Shown here: in pieces, positions 6,946 through 15,444 of the stretch
Layout of the letters: the number at the start of each line of letters is the position of its first letter
Numbering within the stretch: the stretch's first letter is position 1
From: Mucilaginibacter_A sp964251965
GTDB taxonomy: Bacteria > Bacteroidota > Bacteroidia > Sphingobacteriales > Sphingobacteriaceae
Assembly (NCBI GenBank): GCA_964251965.1
Contig: CAXULQ010000009.1
Span: forward strand, 62,001 to 126,000
Direction of reading: 5' to 3'
DNA: 64,000 nucleotides
The notes under the pieces: model-generated
The model's database searches: none
What the model was told of the DNA's origin: nothing
What the model saw: only the letters and a program-made list of their open reading frames with translations
Program-made: the position numbers and the translations under genes

Positions 6946-8085
6946 TTATAAAACTCCCTTCGTACTTGGCAAAACCATATTATTTACATCACGTTTTACC
7001 GCCATTTTGATGGATTTCGCAAAAGCTTTAAAAATAGATTCTATTTTATGATGCTCGTTTTCGCCTTCCGCTTTGATGTTTAAATTACATTTGGCCGAAT
7101 CAGAAAAAGATTTGAAAAAGTGATAAAACATTTCTGTCGGCATTTCCCCGATTTTTTCCCTGGTAAAAACAGCATCCCAAACTAGCCAGTTTCTTCCGCC
7201 AAAATCTATTGCAACTTGTGCCAGGCAATCATCCATCGGCAGCAAAAAACCGTAACGGCCGATGCCTTTTTTATCGCCTAAAACTTGTGCAAAAGCTTCG
7301 CCCAAAGCAATTCCGGTATCTTCAATCGTGTGATGCTCGTCGATATGCAAATCGCCTTTTGCTTCAATTTCCAGGTCGATGCTGCCGTGTTTGGCGATTT
7401 GGTCCAGCATGTGATCAAAAAAAGGCAAACCGGTAGAAACTTTCGCTTCGCCTTTTCCATCCAAGTTTAGTTTGATAAAAATATCAGTTTCTTTGGTCGA
7501 TCTTCGGTGTTCTATTTCGCGCTGACCAACCTTCAAAAACTCATAAATCTTTTCCCAATCCGCAGTTTCTAAAGCAATTACGGGTTTTAATTCTTCGGAA
7601 TTTTGTCCTGAAAATTCTGCGCCGCCTAAATTGGTTTTGTTGTTCAACCAGATGGCTTTTGCGCCCAGGTTTTTCGCCAAAACAACATCATTCAAACGGT
7701 CACCAATTACGAAAGAACCTTTTAAATCATATTCATCTCTGTCAAAATACTTGGTTAGCAATGCTGTTCCCGGTTTGCGGGTTGGCGCGTTATCTTTTGG
7801 AAAAGTGCGGTCGATCACAATCTCCGAAAATGCAACACCTTCATTTTTTAAAGTATGGATAACGAAATTTTGTACCGGCCAAAAAGTATCTTCCGGGTAA
7901 CCAGCCGTTCCCAGTCCATCCTGATTACTCACCATAACTAACTCAAAATCAAGTTCTCTGGCAATTTTAGGCAGATATTGCAGCATCTGCGGATAAAACT
8001 CCAGCTTGGCAAACGAATCAATTTGTTCGTCGGCAGTTTCAGAAATCAGCGTTCCGTCGCGGTCAATAAATAGTATTTTTTTCAT
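6946..8085 (-). CDS. hisB: Bifunctional histidinol-phosphatase / imidazoleglycerol-phosphate dehydratase HisB
   Basis: A 379-residue fusion for steps 6 and 8. The N-terminal HAD phosphatase (~1-170) has the nucleophile motif FIDRDGTLI and GDRLNDVVLAKNLGAKAIWL. The C-terminal dehydratase (~185-379) has the Mn-binding repeats DEHHTIEDTGIALG and NEHHKIESIFKAFAK. The start overlaps the hisC stop by 4 bases (ATGA), so translation is coupled. A dispersed-motif copy (7164-7175) lies in frame in the dehydratase domain. Confidence 0.96.
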   Translation of the reverse strand: MKKILFIDRDGTLISETADEQIDSFAKLEFYPQMLQYLPKIARELDFELVMVSNQDGLGTAGYPEDTFWPVQNFVIHTLKNEGVAFSEIVIDRTFPKDNAPTRKPGTALLTKYFDRDEYDLKGSFVIGDRLNDVVLAKNLGAKAIWLNNKTNLGGAEFSGQNSEELKPVIALETADWEKIYEFLKVGQREIEHRRSTKETDIFIKLNLDGKGEAKVSTGLPFFDHMLDQIAKHGSIDLEIEAKGDLHIDEHHTIEDTGIALGEAFAQVLGDKKGIGRYGFLLPMDDCLAQVAIDFGGRNWLVWDAVFTREKIGEMPTEMFYHFFKSFSDSAKCNLNIKAEGENEHHKIESIFKAFAKSIKMAVKRDVNNMVLPSTKGVL

Positions 8086-9131
8086 GCTTCAAAGGCAGTC
8101 AAAGTGTGCAATAATTGTGTGTTTTCTACCGGCGTGCCAACCGTAATGCGCAAGCAACCTTCACAAAGTTCTACTTTAGAGCGGTCGCGGACGATAATGC
8201 CTTTCTCCACCAAAAACTGGTAAATGGCTTTTGGCGATGCTGTTTTTACCAGTATAAAATTGGCGTCGGAAGGATAAATGTCGATCACAAAACTGAGGTT
8301 TTTTAACCCTAAAACCAATTTATCGCGTTCCAGCAACGTTTCTTTAATCCAGGAATTTACTTGCGAAATGTTATCCAAAGCCTGCAAAGCCAGTTTTTGC
8401 GAAGCTTCATTAATATTGTAAGGCGGTTTTACGCGGTTAAAAACTTCAATAATTTCTTCGGAAGCAAAAGCCATTCCGATGCGTAAACCGGCCAAACCCC
8501 ATGCTTTGGAAAGTGTTTGTAAAACCACCAGATTGCCGTATTCCGTCAGTTCCTGAATAAAACTTTTCTGGCGACTATAATTGATATATGCTTCATCAAC
8601 CACCACAATTCCGTTAAAATTGGCCAGTAACGTTTCCACATCTTCGCGGTTAATGGAATTTCCGGTTGGATTATTGGGCGAACAAATAAAAATAAGTTTT
8701 GTATTTGGGTTGATTACTTCTGCAATTCCTTCCAGATTTAATTGATATTCATTTGTTAACGGAATATTTTGGACTTCAATATCATTAATATTCGCCGAAA
8801 CCTGGTACATGCCATAAGTTGGCGGAACCAAAATCACGTTGTCAATTCCCGGGCGACAAAAGCTCCGGAACAAAATATCAATCGCTTCGTCGCTGCCGTT
8901 TCCCAAAAAAATATTGCGCGGCGGTACTCCTTTTATCGCTGTAATTTTTGTTTTTACGTTAAACTGAAGCGGATCCGGATAACGGTTGTAATTGGTTTCT
9001 AATGGAGAACCGTACGCGTTTTCATTCGCATCCAGATAAATGCTGGCCTCGCCCTGAAACTCATCGCGCGCAGATGAATAGGGCGTAAGGTTTTTGATGT
9101 TTTCCCGAAGTAGGTTTTGGAGATTGAACAT
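8082..9131 (-). CDS. hisC: Histidinol-phosphate aminotransferase HisC
   Basis: A PLP-dependent class I/II aminotransferase, 349 residues, step 7. Starts MFNLQNLLRENI at ATG 9131; an upstream TTG would place the start inside the GTAGAGAC hairpin. Visible are the PLP lysine in LQTLSKAWGLAGLRIG, the substrate loop CSPNNPTGN, the DEAYINYS aspartate, and YPSDANFILVKTAS near the C-terminus. A dispersed-motif copy (8237-8248) encodes the VKTAS segment. Confidence 0.96.
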   Translation of the reverse strand: MFNLQNLLRENIKNLTPYSSARDEFQGEASIYLDANENAYGSPLETNYNRYPDPLQFNVKTKITAIKGVPPRNIFLGNGSDEAIDILFRSFCRPGIDNVILVPPTYGMYQVSANINDIEVQNIPLTNEYQLNLEGIAEVINPNTKLIFICSPNNPTGNSINREDVETLLANFNGIVVVDEAYINYSRQKSFIQELTEYGNLVVLQTLSKAWGLAGLRIGMAFASEEIIEVFNRVKPPYNINEASQKLALQALDNISQVNSWIKETLLERDKLVLGLKNLSFVIDIYPSDANFILVKTASPKAIYQFLVEKGIIVRDRSKVELCEGCLRITVGTPVENTQLLHTLTAFEA

Positions 9132-9148
9132 GTTGTTTTGTTTTTTGG

Positions 9149-9176
9149 GTAGAGACGTTGCGTTCAATGTCTCTAC
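9149..9176. repeat. GTAGAGAC...GTCTCTAC hairpin repeat
   Basis: GTAGAGAC (9149-9156) pairs perfectly with GTCTCTAC (9169-9176), and the inner bases extend the stem to about 12 bp around CGTT. The form GTAGAGACG-CA..TG-CGTCTCTAC is a repeat I know from many Bacteroidetes and cyanobacterial intergenic regions. Here its right arm supplies the hisD stop codon (TAG at 9175-9173). Confidence 0.8.
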
Positions 9177-10456
9177 AATCGTACGGTTACCGCGTTTTTA
9201 TGCGCCTGCAAACCTTCCAGTTCAGCTAAAATTTCTACCGTTTTGCCAATGTTTTTAATTCCTTCGGAAGATAGATGCTGAAACGTAATTTTCTTCACAA
9301 AAGAATCCACCGAAACACCAGAATATGCTCTGGCATAAGCACTTGTAGGCAACGTATGATTGGTTCCGGAAGCATAATCGCCAGCACTTTCCGGCGTTAA
9401 ATTTCCCAGAAAAACGGAACCGGCGTTGATGATTTTTTCGGTTATCAGTTGCCAGTTGTTGGTTGCCAAAATCAAATGTTCCGGCGCGTATTGATTGCTA
9501 AAATCCATCGCTTCCAATAAATCACCGGTAAAAACAGCATACGAATTGGTAATTGCTTTTTTAGTGATTTCTGCACGTGGCAAAACCGGCAACTGCTTTT
9601 CTAATTCTAAAATTGTTGCATCAATCAGTTTTTTTGAGGTCGAAACCAAAACAGACTGACTATCCACGCCATGTTCTGCCTGCGCCAGTAAATCCGCGGC
9701 TACAAAAATGGGATTGGCAGTTTCATCAGCAATAATTAAAACTTCAGATGGACCGGCTGGCATATCAATTGCAGTAACCGTTGTAGATTGAATAATGGTT
9801 TTTGCTTTGGTAACATACTGGTTTCCAGGCCCGAAAATCTTGTCCACTTTCGGGATGCTTCCCGTGCCGTAAGCCATCGCCGCAATTGCTTGCGCGCCTC
9901 CAACTAAAAATACTTTTTTGATGCCTAACAATTGAGCCACAAAAGCGATATATGGATTTATTTTCCCGTCTTTTTGAGGCGGAGAACAAACCACGATTTC
10001 CTTACAACCTGCAATTTTTGCCGGAATGCCCAACATCAAAAATGTACTTGGCAAAACCGCCGTGCCGCCGGGAATGTACAAACCAACTTTTTCAATTGGC
10101 CGCAATTCGCGCCAGCAGGTTACGCCGGGCATGGTTTCTACTTTTTCTTCGGTGCGGAATTGTGTTTGATGAAATTTTAAAATATTCTGGTATGCTGTTT
10201 TGAGTGCCTGTTTTTGCTCGTCGGAAACTTGTTCGGCCAGTTCGGTTAGCTCTTTTTCATCGGTAAATAACTGGCTTAAAGTTACTTTATCAAATTGCAA
10301 AGCATAATCGCGCAACGCCTGGTCGCCGTTTTGTTTAACGTTTTGCAAGATATTTTCTACCGTTTCCCGGATTTCGTTTCCAGCATCGGTATTCCGCAAA
10401 GTCAATTGCTCCAAATCGTTTTTAGAAAGTTCGTTGTAATTATAAACTTTTAACAT
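9173..10456 (-). CDS. hisD: Histidinol dehydrogenase HisD
   Basis: A 427-residue Zn-dependent NAD+ oxidoreductase converting L-histidinol to L-histidine (last two steps). Family signatures present: FGPGNQYVTKAK, DMPAGPSEVLIIAD, AEHGVDSQSVLVS, PEHLILAT, and GTNHTLPTSAYA with zinc-ligand and catalytic histidines. Length is typical. The stop codon is part of the GTAGAGAC repeat, which may have slightly reset the C-terminus (ends NAVTVRL). Second gene of the operon, 30 bp after hisG; a dispersed motif at 9529 is inside the frame. Confidence 0.97.
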   Translation of the reverse strand: MLKVYNYNELSKNDLEQLTLRNTDAGNEIRETVENILQNVKQNGDQALRDYALQFDKVTLSQLFTDEKELTELAEQVSDEQKQALKTAYQNILKFHQTQFRTEEKVETMPGVTCWRELRPIEKVGLYIPGGTAVLPSTFLMLGIPAKIAGCKEIVVCSPPQKDGKINPYIAFVAQLLGIKKVFLVGGAQAIAAMAYGTGSIPKVDKIFGPGNQYVTKAKTIIQSTTVTAIDMPAGPSEVLIIADETANPIFVAADLLAQAEHGVDSQSVLVSTSKKLIDATILELEKQLPVLPRAEITKKAITNSYAVFTGDLLEAMDFSNQYAPEHLILATNNWQLITEKIINAGSVFLGNLTPESAGDYASGTNHTLPTSAYARAYSGVSVDSFVKKITFQHLSSEGIKNIGKTVEILAELEGLQAHKNAVTVRL

Positions 10457-10475
10457 CGTACCAATTTTTAGCTGA

Positions 10476-10487
10476 TAAAAACAGTAT
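10476..10487 (+). repeat. Dispersed motif TAAAAACAGTAT at the end of hisG
   Basis: An exact motif copy (nn = AC) preceded by TTTTTAGCTGA. Its last base is the first base of the hisG stop codon (10487-10489 on the plus strand). Confidence 0.7.
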
Positions 10488-11338
10488 TACAAAATGATTT
10501 TTTCGATTGGCATCACCACAATTCCTTGTGCGCCAGCGGTTTTTAGTTCGCTGATCTTGTTCCAGAAATCACGCTCCGGAATTACGGTATGCACCGCAAC
10601 CCAGCCGCTTTCGGCCAGCGGAATTACGCTCGGACTTTTTACGCCGGGCAGCAAATCCAACACTTTTGATAAGGAAGTTTCCGGCACATTCAACACCACA
10701 TATTTGGTTTCTTTGGCGCGTAAAACGGATTGAATACGTTGGATTAGTTCTAAAACGTGTTCGTTATCTTCTTCGCCTTTTCTTCCGATCAAAACTGCTT
10801 CCGAAGAAATAACATCGGCAAAAGGTTTCAATCCGTTGCTTTTTAAAGTTCCGCCGGTAGAAACAATATCGAAAATTGCATCACTCAAACCTAAACCCGG
10901 ACTGATTTCTACCGAACCGGAAATGGTACGGATATCAGCTTGTATCTTATTCTCTTTCAGGAATTTATCTAAAATAACCGGATAAGAAGTGGCGATAGAT
11001 TTTCCTTGTAATTGGATCAATTCTTCAACCTCGCTGTTGTTTGGCAATGCTATTTTTAACGTACATTTTCCAAAACCTAAACGTTGCAGGTAACTTACTT
11101 TCACTTCAGTTTCGAGGATTACGTTTTCGCCCACAATTCCGAGGTCGGCAATTCCGTCTTGCACGTATTCCGGAATATCGTCATCGCGCAAAAACAAAAT
11201 TTCTAACGGAAAATTGGAAACCGGAGAAATGAGCGAACTTTTATAATTTTCGAAAGATAAGCCGCAATTTTTTAACAGTTCGACAGATTTTTCGTTGAGG
11301 CGGCCAGATTTCTGGATCGCTATTTTAAGTGGTTTCAA
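10487..11338 (-). CDS. hisG: ATP phosphoribosyltransferase HisG, long form
   Basis: First committed step of histidine synthesis. 283 residues, the HisG_L form: type-II periplasmic-binding-like catalytic domain (LKIAIQKSGRLNEKS; GIADLGIVGENV; ISPGLGLSDAIFDIVSTGGTLKSNGL, the PRPP loop) plus the C-terminal ACT-like regulatory domain (~210-283) that senses histidine, so no HisZ is needed. The start codon is TTG at 11338; no ATG is in frame nearby upstream. Preceded by a His-codon leader peptide, so expression is probably attenuated as well as feedback-inhibited. Confidence 0.95.
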   Translation of the reverse strand: MKPLKIAIQKSGRLNEKSVELLKNCGLSFENYKSSLISPVSNFPLEILFLRDDDIPEYVQDGIADLGIVGENVILETEVKVSYLQRLGFGKCTLKIALPNNSEVEELIQLQGKSIATSYPVILDKFLKENKIQADIRTISGSVEISPGLGLSDAIFDIVSTGGTLKSNGLKPFADVISSEAVLIGRKGEEDNEHVLELIQRIQSVLRAKETKYVVLNVPETSLSKVLDLLPGVKSPSVIPLAESGWVAVHTVIPERDFWNKISELKTAGAQGIVVMPIEKIIL

Positions 11339-11377
11339 TGGAATTTGGGTTGGATAACAGAAAAAGAATTAATATTT

Positions 11378-11459
11378 CGGGCAAAAACAAATCAAACTTG
11401 GGTAGAATGATGGTGGTAATGCAGCGGTGTGAAATATTTTTTCATGTTGTTTTTCCCGG
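11378..11459 (-). promoter_or_regulatory. Candidate his attenuator structure enclosing the leader peptide
   Basis: CGGGCAAAAAC (11378-11388) can pair with GTTTTTCCCGG (11449-11459), about 10 pairs with one bulge, enclosing the whole leader ORF. On the minus strand the downstream arm is followed by a U-rich tract (AATTCTTTTT). I cannot resolve alternative folds by eye, so terminator versus antiterminator assignment is open. Confidence 0.4.
11392..11445 (-). CDS. his operon leader peptide (17 aa, His-rich)
   Basis: ATG at 11445, TGA at 11392. The product is MKKYFTPLHYHHHSTQV: four His codons among five consecutive codons (HYHHH), ending 53 bases before the hisG start. Four His codons in a 17-codon ORF directly upstream of hisG is the hallmark of ribosome-mediated attenuation (classic for enterobacterial his leaders). 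Low charged tRNA-His would stall the ribosome there and favour read-through. A good promoter (-7 box TATATTTG) lies 34 bases upstream of the ATG. Confidence 0.85.
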   Translation of the reverse strand: MKKYFTPLHYHHHSTQV

Positions 11460-11478
11460 CTTTTGTAAAACCGATTTG

Positions 11479-11507
11479 CAAATATAGCTATAATGTTAAA
11501 AAAGCAA
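11479..11507 (-). promoter_or_regulatory. his operon promoter
   Basis: On the minus strand, TATATTTG (11486-11479) is an exact TAnnTTTG -7 box, with TTG (11507-11505) 18 bases upstream as the -33 element. It is the only exact -7 box I noticed upstream of hisG. The predicted transcript would start near 11472 and include the leader peptide. Confidence 0.7.
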
Positions 11508-11585
11508 TCAGCTTAATTAAGATATTCAAAGTTTTGCAACAGACGCTTTATTACAGTAGAACTACTGGTTTCATTTGGATAAAGA

Positions 11586-12134
11586 TCATTTCGGTTTGAT
11601 CATAGAAGATCTGTTTTTATAAGGCAAAAAGTAGTAAGAAGCAGATACTCCGAAGAAAGTTGCCGAGGATGACGTATATCGTCCGCTGTAATAGAATTGG
11701 CCAAAGTTTACGTTAAGGTGCAGGCGATCTGTGGCAGTGTACTCAATACCGGAAGTTAATTCGGTCAAAAAATTATTTGGGGCGAAAAAAACGTATCCCA
11801 CACCAACCGTTAGCGTATTTGTAAACCTGCCTTGCTGAAAAATATTAAGGTTTGGCCTCACTTCAAAATAGAGGGACGTATCTCTGCCTTTTATGGTTTC
11901 TAAAGTAGTTTTGCCCAAATCAACACCTAAGCTAAAAACATTCCATTGTTTACCAACTTCGACAGATAAATTAGATTTCCCCCCAAGTGTGCCAGCGGTA
12001 TTGGTAAGCGAATAATAAACTTGTATATAAGTTTGTGGTTTTATTTTAGCTGTATCAGATTGTGCGTGGGCTTTAAGACTAAAAGTTAAGCACAGGCAAG
12101 CAATTACTAATAGGTAAAAGTTTGATTTAATCAT
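11586..12134 (-). CDS. Secreted outer-membrane beta-barrel-like protein
   Basis: 182 residues starting at ATG 12134 (an upstream TTG is less likely). A signal peptide is clear (MIKSNFYLLVIACLCLTFSLKAHAQ). The mature part alternates polar and aromatic/hydrophobic residues in ~10-residue strands (YIQVYYSLTN, NVFSLGVDLG, NTLTVGVGYVFFAP, LHLNVNFGQFYYSGRY, FFGVSASYYFLP), as in small outer-membrane barrels. No named family recognised. Its upstream side borders a MITE; it lies downstream of the MscS gene in the same orientation. Confidence 0.7.
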   Translation of the reverse strand: MIKSNFYLLVIACLCLTFSLKAHAQSDTAKIKPQTYIQVYYSLTNTAGTLGGKSNLSVEVGKQWNVFSLGVDLGKTTLETIKGRDTSLYFEVRPNLNIFQQGRFTNTLTVGVGYVFFAPNNFLTELTSGIEYTATDRLHLNVNFGQFYYSGRYTSSSATFFGVSASYYFLPYKNRSSMIKPK

Positions 12135-12176
12135 TTGCAATATCTTTATTTTTTGCAATGCTACATCCTTTTTTAA

Positions 12177-12333
12177 AGCTCTGTTTAAATTTCTATCATA
12201 AAATTTATAGTGCTTCTTTTATCTCTATAAATTTTGTTTTAACCATCTATAATTGTAAAAAACATAAAGGTTTTAAGATTTTAGGTGATAAAAGAAGCAT
12301 AAAAAATAAACTGAACAAAATCTAAACTGGCTC
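12177..12333. mobile_element. MITE copy A (157 bp)
   Basis: Left end AGCTCTGTTTAAATTT, right end AAATCTAAACTGGCTC (read on +), flanked on both sides by TAA as target duplication. Inner arms carry the dispersed motif facing inward: GTGCTTCTTTTA (12210-12221) and TAAAAGAAGCAT (12289-12300). No coding capacity. Ends and a 3-bp TNA-type duplication are reminiscent of IS5-family (IS1031 group) derivatives (inference). The right boundary lies in the stop codon of the MscS gene. Confidence 0.8.
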
Positions 12334-14753
12334 TAAACCTTCGGTATTTGGATGCCTTCTTTAGCGAATTCGGTATAAATTTCCCTCATTACGCTGCTTC
12401 TTAAACTTAAATAACGGGTGATCTCTGCGGCCCAAAACCACGCCCTAAACTCTATTGCTGTATCGGCAAAGTTATTTAAAAATATAGATGGTTCCGGCGA
12501 GTTCATAATGTCCTCTCTTTTGCTGATTATCGACTGAAGTATCTCCTCAACTCTCACCACGTCCGACCCATAAGCAACACGAATAAGGAGTTCTACCCTG
12601 CGGTTATTGTTGTTTAAAGTCCAGTTTACTACATGTTGGGATATCAGGTCGCCATTAGGCACGATAAGTTCCGACCCATCCCCGCATTCAATTTTACTTG
12701 ACCGGATACCTATTTCTTTAATCGTGCCTGATTTACCGCTTACTTCAATAATATCGCCTACTTGCACAGGTTTTTCAACGGCCAGTATAATACCCGATAC
12801 AAGATTATTGACGATATTTTGCAAACCAAAACCGATACCAACACCAAGGGCACCTATAATAATGGTTACCCTGTCCATTGGTATGCCTGCCGCAGTTATT
12901 GCTATAAAAAAGCCAATTACAAATACTGTTAAACGAATAAGTAAGATAGAGGACCTGGTTTTTTTAGCTTGCGGTGTAAGTATATTTTGTTGCCCGGAAT
13001 AATCGAAAAAATAACTGATTACTCTGGCTAAAATCCCGGATATCCAAACAATAATAATAAACACCAGTACACTGCGGAACGTAAAAGCTGTACTGCTGAT
13101 TTTGTAAGGATGGTTTAAAAAATCATTGGCTTCATCATATACATAATCATCAATAGTTAAATTTTTAGCTAATACTACCAGCCATAAAATGGCGGCAACT
13201 TTTATAATAATGTCTTTAAATTTCTTTTGCAGTGCTCCAAAATCATGGTAGTAAACGGTTTGTTTAACGTCGATAGATTTTCCGGCTGCTAAGCGCAGAA
13301 ACAAACTTTCTGTTAATATTTGCACTAATAAGTATAAACCCATCGCCAGGGAAAGGTTTAAGGTAACAGTAACACCAAGTATTTTAGACAGGCTAAACCT
13401 TCCTGCTACGTTTAATAAAACCGATACTGCCTGTAAGGCAATAAACAATTTTAATATGATCTCCAGATAAGGTGGATAACCATCTGCTGATTTTCTTAAA
13501 TATTTAATAAGAACGATTGACTGATATATCATAAAGCATGATAATAACAGCAATACGATCCTGTCGGCATAAGTTATTTTTGTCAATAAACTACTAACGC
13601 CGAAGATTATAGCAGCAATAAATAGGACTACCCAAAACCTAAATAAAGGCTTTGGCCAATAATTTTTGATAAATAACGCTACAGAAGCCATCATGATGAG
13701 GAGCATTGTATGCGAAAATACTTGTGCCGGATGATCGTAAAAGTATGGAGACAGGATACTGGCAACAGCAATTGCCGACAGGATTGGATGTTTTACAACA
13801 TAATGTGTTTGATCAAAAATGCTTTTATAATCTTTGTTAGATCTGGTAATTTGCCGCCTGCTGTTTAATATCCAAATCAAAAAGCCTATTAACAAAAATA
13901 CACTGGCTAAATGAGGCCAGTAATTTGATTTACTGATTAAAAAATATTTGTACAGCCTTTCATTTAGGTTATAAGTTTTAACAACGGCAGAATCCAAGGT
14001 ATTTGTTTTTGCCAGCTTGTGCATGTCCCAAATAAAACCGTATTCATTAGTTATGGCTTTTATTGTAAACTCGTGTATCTTCAGGTCAATCCTATCCTCT
14101 AAATCTATTACTAATATAGAAAGAGTAGATACCCGATTTTCCAATAACCCTAATTTGATTGTTGATTTTTCTGAGCAGCTATCCAAATTTGCCCACTTTT
14201 TATCCAAGGCTTTTATCTGGATAAAGCACCTTTCTCTTAAACTACTGTCTGCAGGGGCCGAGCGCAAAGTCGAGTCTGCTTTAAATTCTGCAATATTAGT
14301 AGCTATCTTATCAAGCTGGTTGTTGTAAATGTTTAATTGGTCCTGCCAGTCGCTTAACTGTTCTTTCAGGTGGTCGATCATACTTCGTATCGTAACCAGG
14401 TTTCCTAAAGTAGTCGAGTTATTGATGATGTTGCGCATCGAACCCATCCGCCGTTCCAGTGTTGGCAGGTTTTGGCTAATATCTAACGTATCAAAACCCT
14501 TGGAAAGATCCGAATTGATTTCGGTATAAGAACTGTTGTAATCTTCAATTTTCCCCAGGAACAGGTTTAACGAGCCTTTAGAGTGTTTAAAGGAACGGAT
14601 CATGGAATCCCTTTGCAATACCTTTTCCCGTAAGGAATCTCTTACGGAATGATGAACTTTCTTCTTTTTAACCTGTGCAATAGTGCTATGTGTTACGAAT
14701 AATAACAACACAGAAAATAACGAAATACAGATCAGTTTAAATGCGTTTAGCAT
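12333..14753 (-). CDS. Large MscS-family mechanosensitive channel with periplasmic coiled-coil
   Basis: An 806-residue protein. N-terminal signal (MLNAFKLICISLFSVLLLFVTHSTIAQ), periplasmic helical region to ~270 with heptad-like stretches (LKEQLSDWQDQLNIYNNQLDKIA), about eight to ten membrane segments (~280-590), then the MscS core: TM3-like GALGVGIGFGLQNIVNNLVSG, beta domain EKPVQVGDIIEVSGKSGTIKEIGIRSSKIE with VPNGDLIS, and the C-terminal alpha/beta domain. Architecture resembles MscK/YbiO-type giant MscS homologues that relieve osmotic downshock. The stop codon TAG falls on the border of MITE copy A, so the natural C-terminus may be altered by one or a few residues (ends GIQIPKV). Confidence 0.92.
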   Translation of the reverse strand: MLNAFKLICISLFSVLLLFVTHSTIAQVKKKKVHHSVRDSLREKVLQRDSMIRSFKHSKGSLNLFLGKIEDYNSSYTEINSDLSKGFDTLDISQNLPTLERRMGSMRNIINNSTTLGNLVTIRSMIDHLKEQLSDWQDQLNIYNNQLDKIATNIAEFKADSTLRSAPADSSLRERCFIQIKALDKKWANLDSCSEKSTIKLGLLENRVSTLSILVIDLEDRIDLKIHEFTIKAITNEYGFIWDMHKLAKTNTLDSAVVKTYNLNERLYKYFLISKSNYWPHLASVFLLIGFLIWILNSRRQITRSNKDYKSIFDQTHYVVKHPILSAIAVASILSPYFYDHPAQVFSHTMLLIMMASVALFIKNYWPKPLFRFWVVLFIAAIIFGVSSLLTKITYADRIVLLLLSCFMIYQSIVLIKYLRKSADGYPPYLEIILKLFIALQAVSVLLNVAGRFSLSKILGVTVTLNLSLAMGLYLLVQILTESLFLRLAAGKSIDVKQTVYYHDFGALQKKFKDIIIKVAAILWLVVLAKNLTIDDYVYDEANDFLNHPYKISSTAFTFRSVLVFIIIVWISGILARVISYFFDYSGQQNILTPQAKKTRSSILLIRLTVFVIGFFIAITAAGIPMDRVTIIIGALGVGIGFGLQNIVNNLVSGIILAVEKPVQVGDIIEVSGKSGTIKEIGIRSSKIECGDGSELIVPNGDLISQHVVNWTLNNNNRRVELLIRVAYGSDVVRVEEILQSIISKREDIMNSPEPSIFLNNFADTAIEFRAWFWAAEITRYLSLRSSVMREIYTEFAKEGIQIPKV

Positions 14754-15400
14754 TGGCTAATTAAAGGTTATACAAATTTTATTGCTTTGTTAAATGTGCA
14801 TCCGAAAGCGGTTTTTTTTACTAACAGTATATCTTATTTAACTTGTATTACAAAATACTGGCAAACGAACGATACAAGCAACACAAATATTGCACGTACT
14901 TATGGTTAGGTTTAGGCCTAAATTGAATGAAATACCTTCCGCAGTAGTAATAACTAAAGGTTAATCGCACAAAATTAATCTAGAGGCAATGATTAATTTT
15001 GGGAGTTTTGTAAGAGTGGAAATTGATACAAAATCTAACTTTTACAACTATTAAATTAAAGAATTAGCCGTGTCGATTTTACCAAAAGCGGATTCATCAA
15101 TTAATAGCCTTTGTGTCTTCGCTCGGCTTTGCTTGTTTTACTGCTTTAAACAGCGCGACATCGGCTTGTAAAATTGCCTTGAGTTCCAGGTCTGTTCTTT
15201 CCAGTATAAGTGTTGTTTCGGTAAGCATTTCTTCCATCATTTGCAGGTTTACATTTGTAGGTGCTTATACCATTCCTGCAAATAAAGGTTCGATAAATCA
15301 TATATTAATAGCAATATGCACTTTTGACGGAACAGAACATTGAGCCGAAAATAGAACGAGGCTGATAAACTTATTTATGGTACAATTTTTTTATTAACAA
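14754..15400. other. 650-bp region with no confident gene; contains a perfect palindrome
   Basis: Between the MscS start and the tRNA terminator. Contains a perfect inverted repeat AAAATTAATC / GATTAATTTT (14971-14980 and 14991-15000, 10-base loop) that could be a hairpin or operator, and one weak 47-codon frame (15097-15240). The rest is AT-rich with nothing recognised. Confidence 0.5.
15097..15240 (-). CDS. Possible small ORF, 47 aa (weak)
   Basis: ATG 15240 to TGA 15097; product MMEEMLTETTLILERTDLEL... is helical and charged, ending QAKPSEDTKAIN. The composition looks coding (acidic/hydrophobic heptads), but no family is recognised and no clear ribosome site is seen. It could be a real small protein or the 3' scrap of a lost gene. 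Confidence 0.25.
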   Translation of the reverse strand: MMEEMLTETTLILERTDLELKAILQADVALFKAVKQAKPSEDTKAIN

Positions 15401-15443
15401 AAAAACCGGATTAGAACTCTAAAGAGAATTAAATCCGGTTTTT
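15401..15443 (-). terminator. Terminator of the tRNA-Leu transcript
   Basis: A perfect 12-bp stem AAAAACCGGATT (15401-15412) with AATCCGGTTTTT (15432-15443), followed on the minus strand by a T run. It begins one base after the tRNA 3' end. Confidence 0.85.
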
Positions 15444-15444
15444 G

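Noticed and set aside
15113..15343. 76-codon plus-strand frame in the MscS-tRNA gap
   Set aside because: Ser/Ile-rich product without features; the opposite strand reads more like protein but is itself weak.
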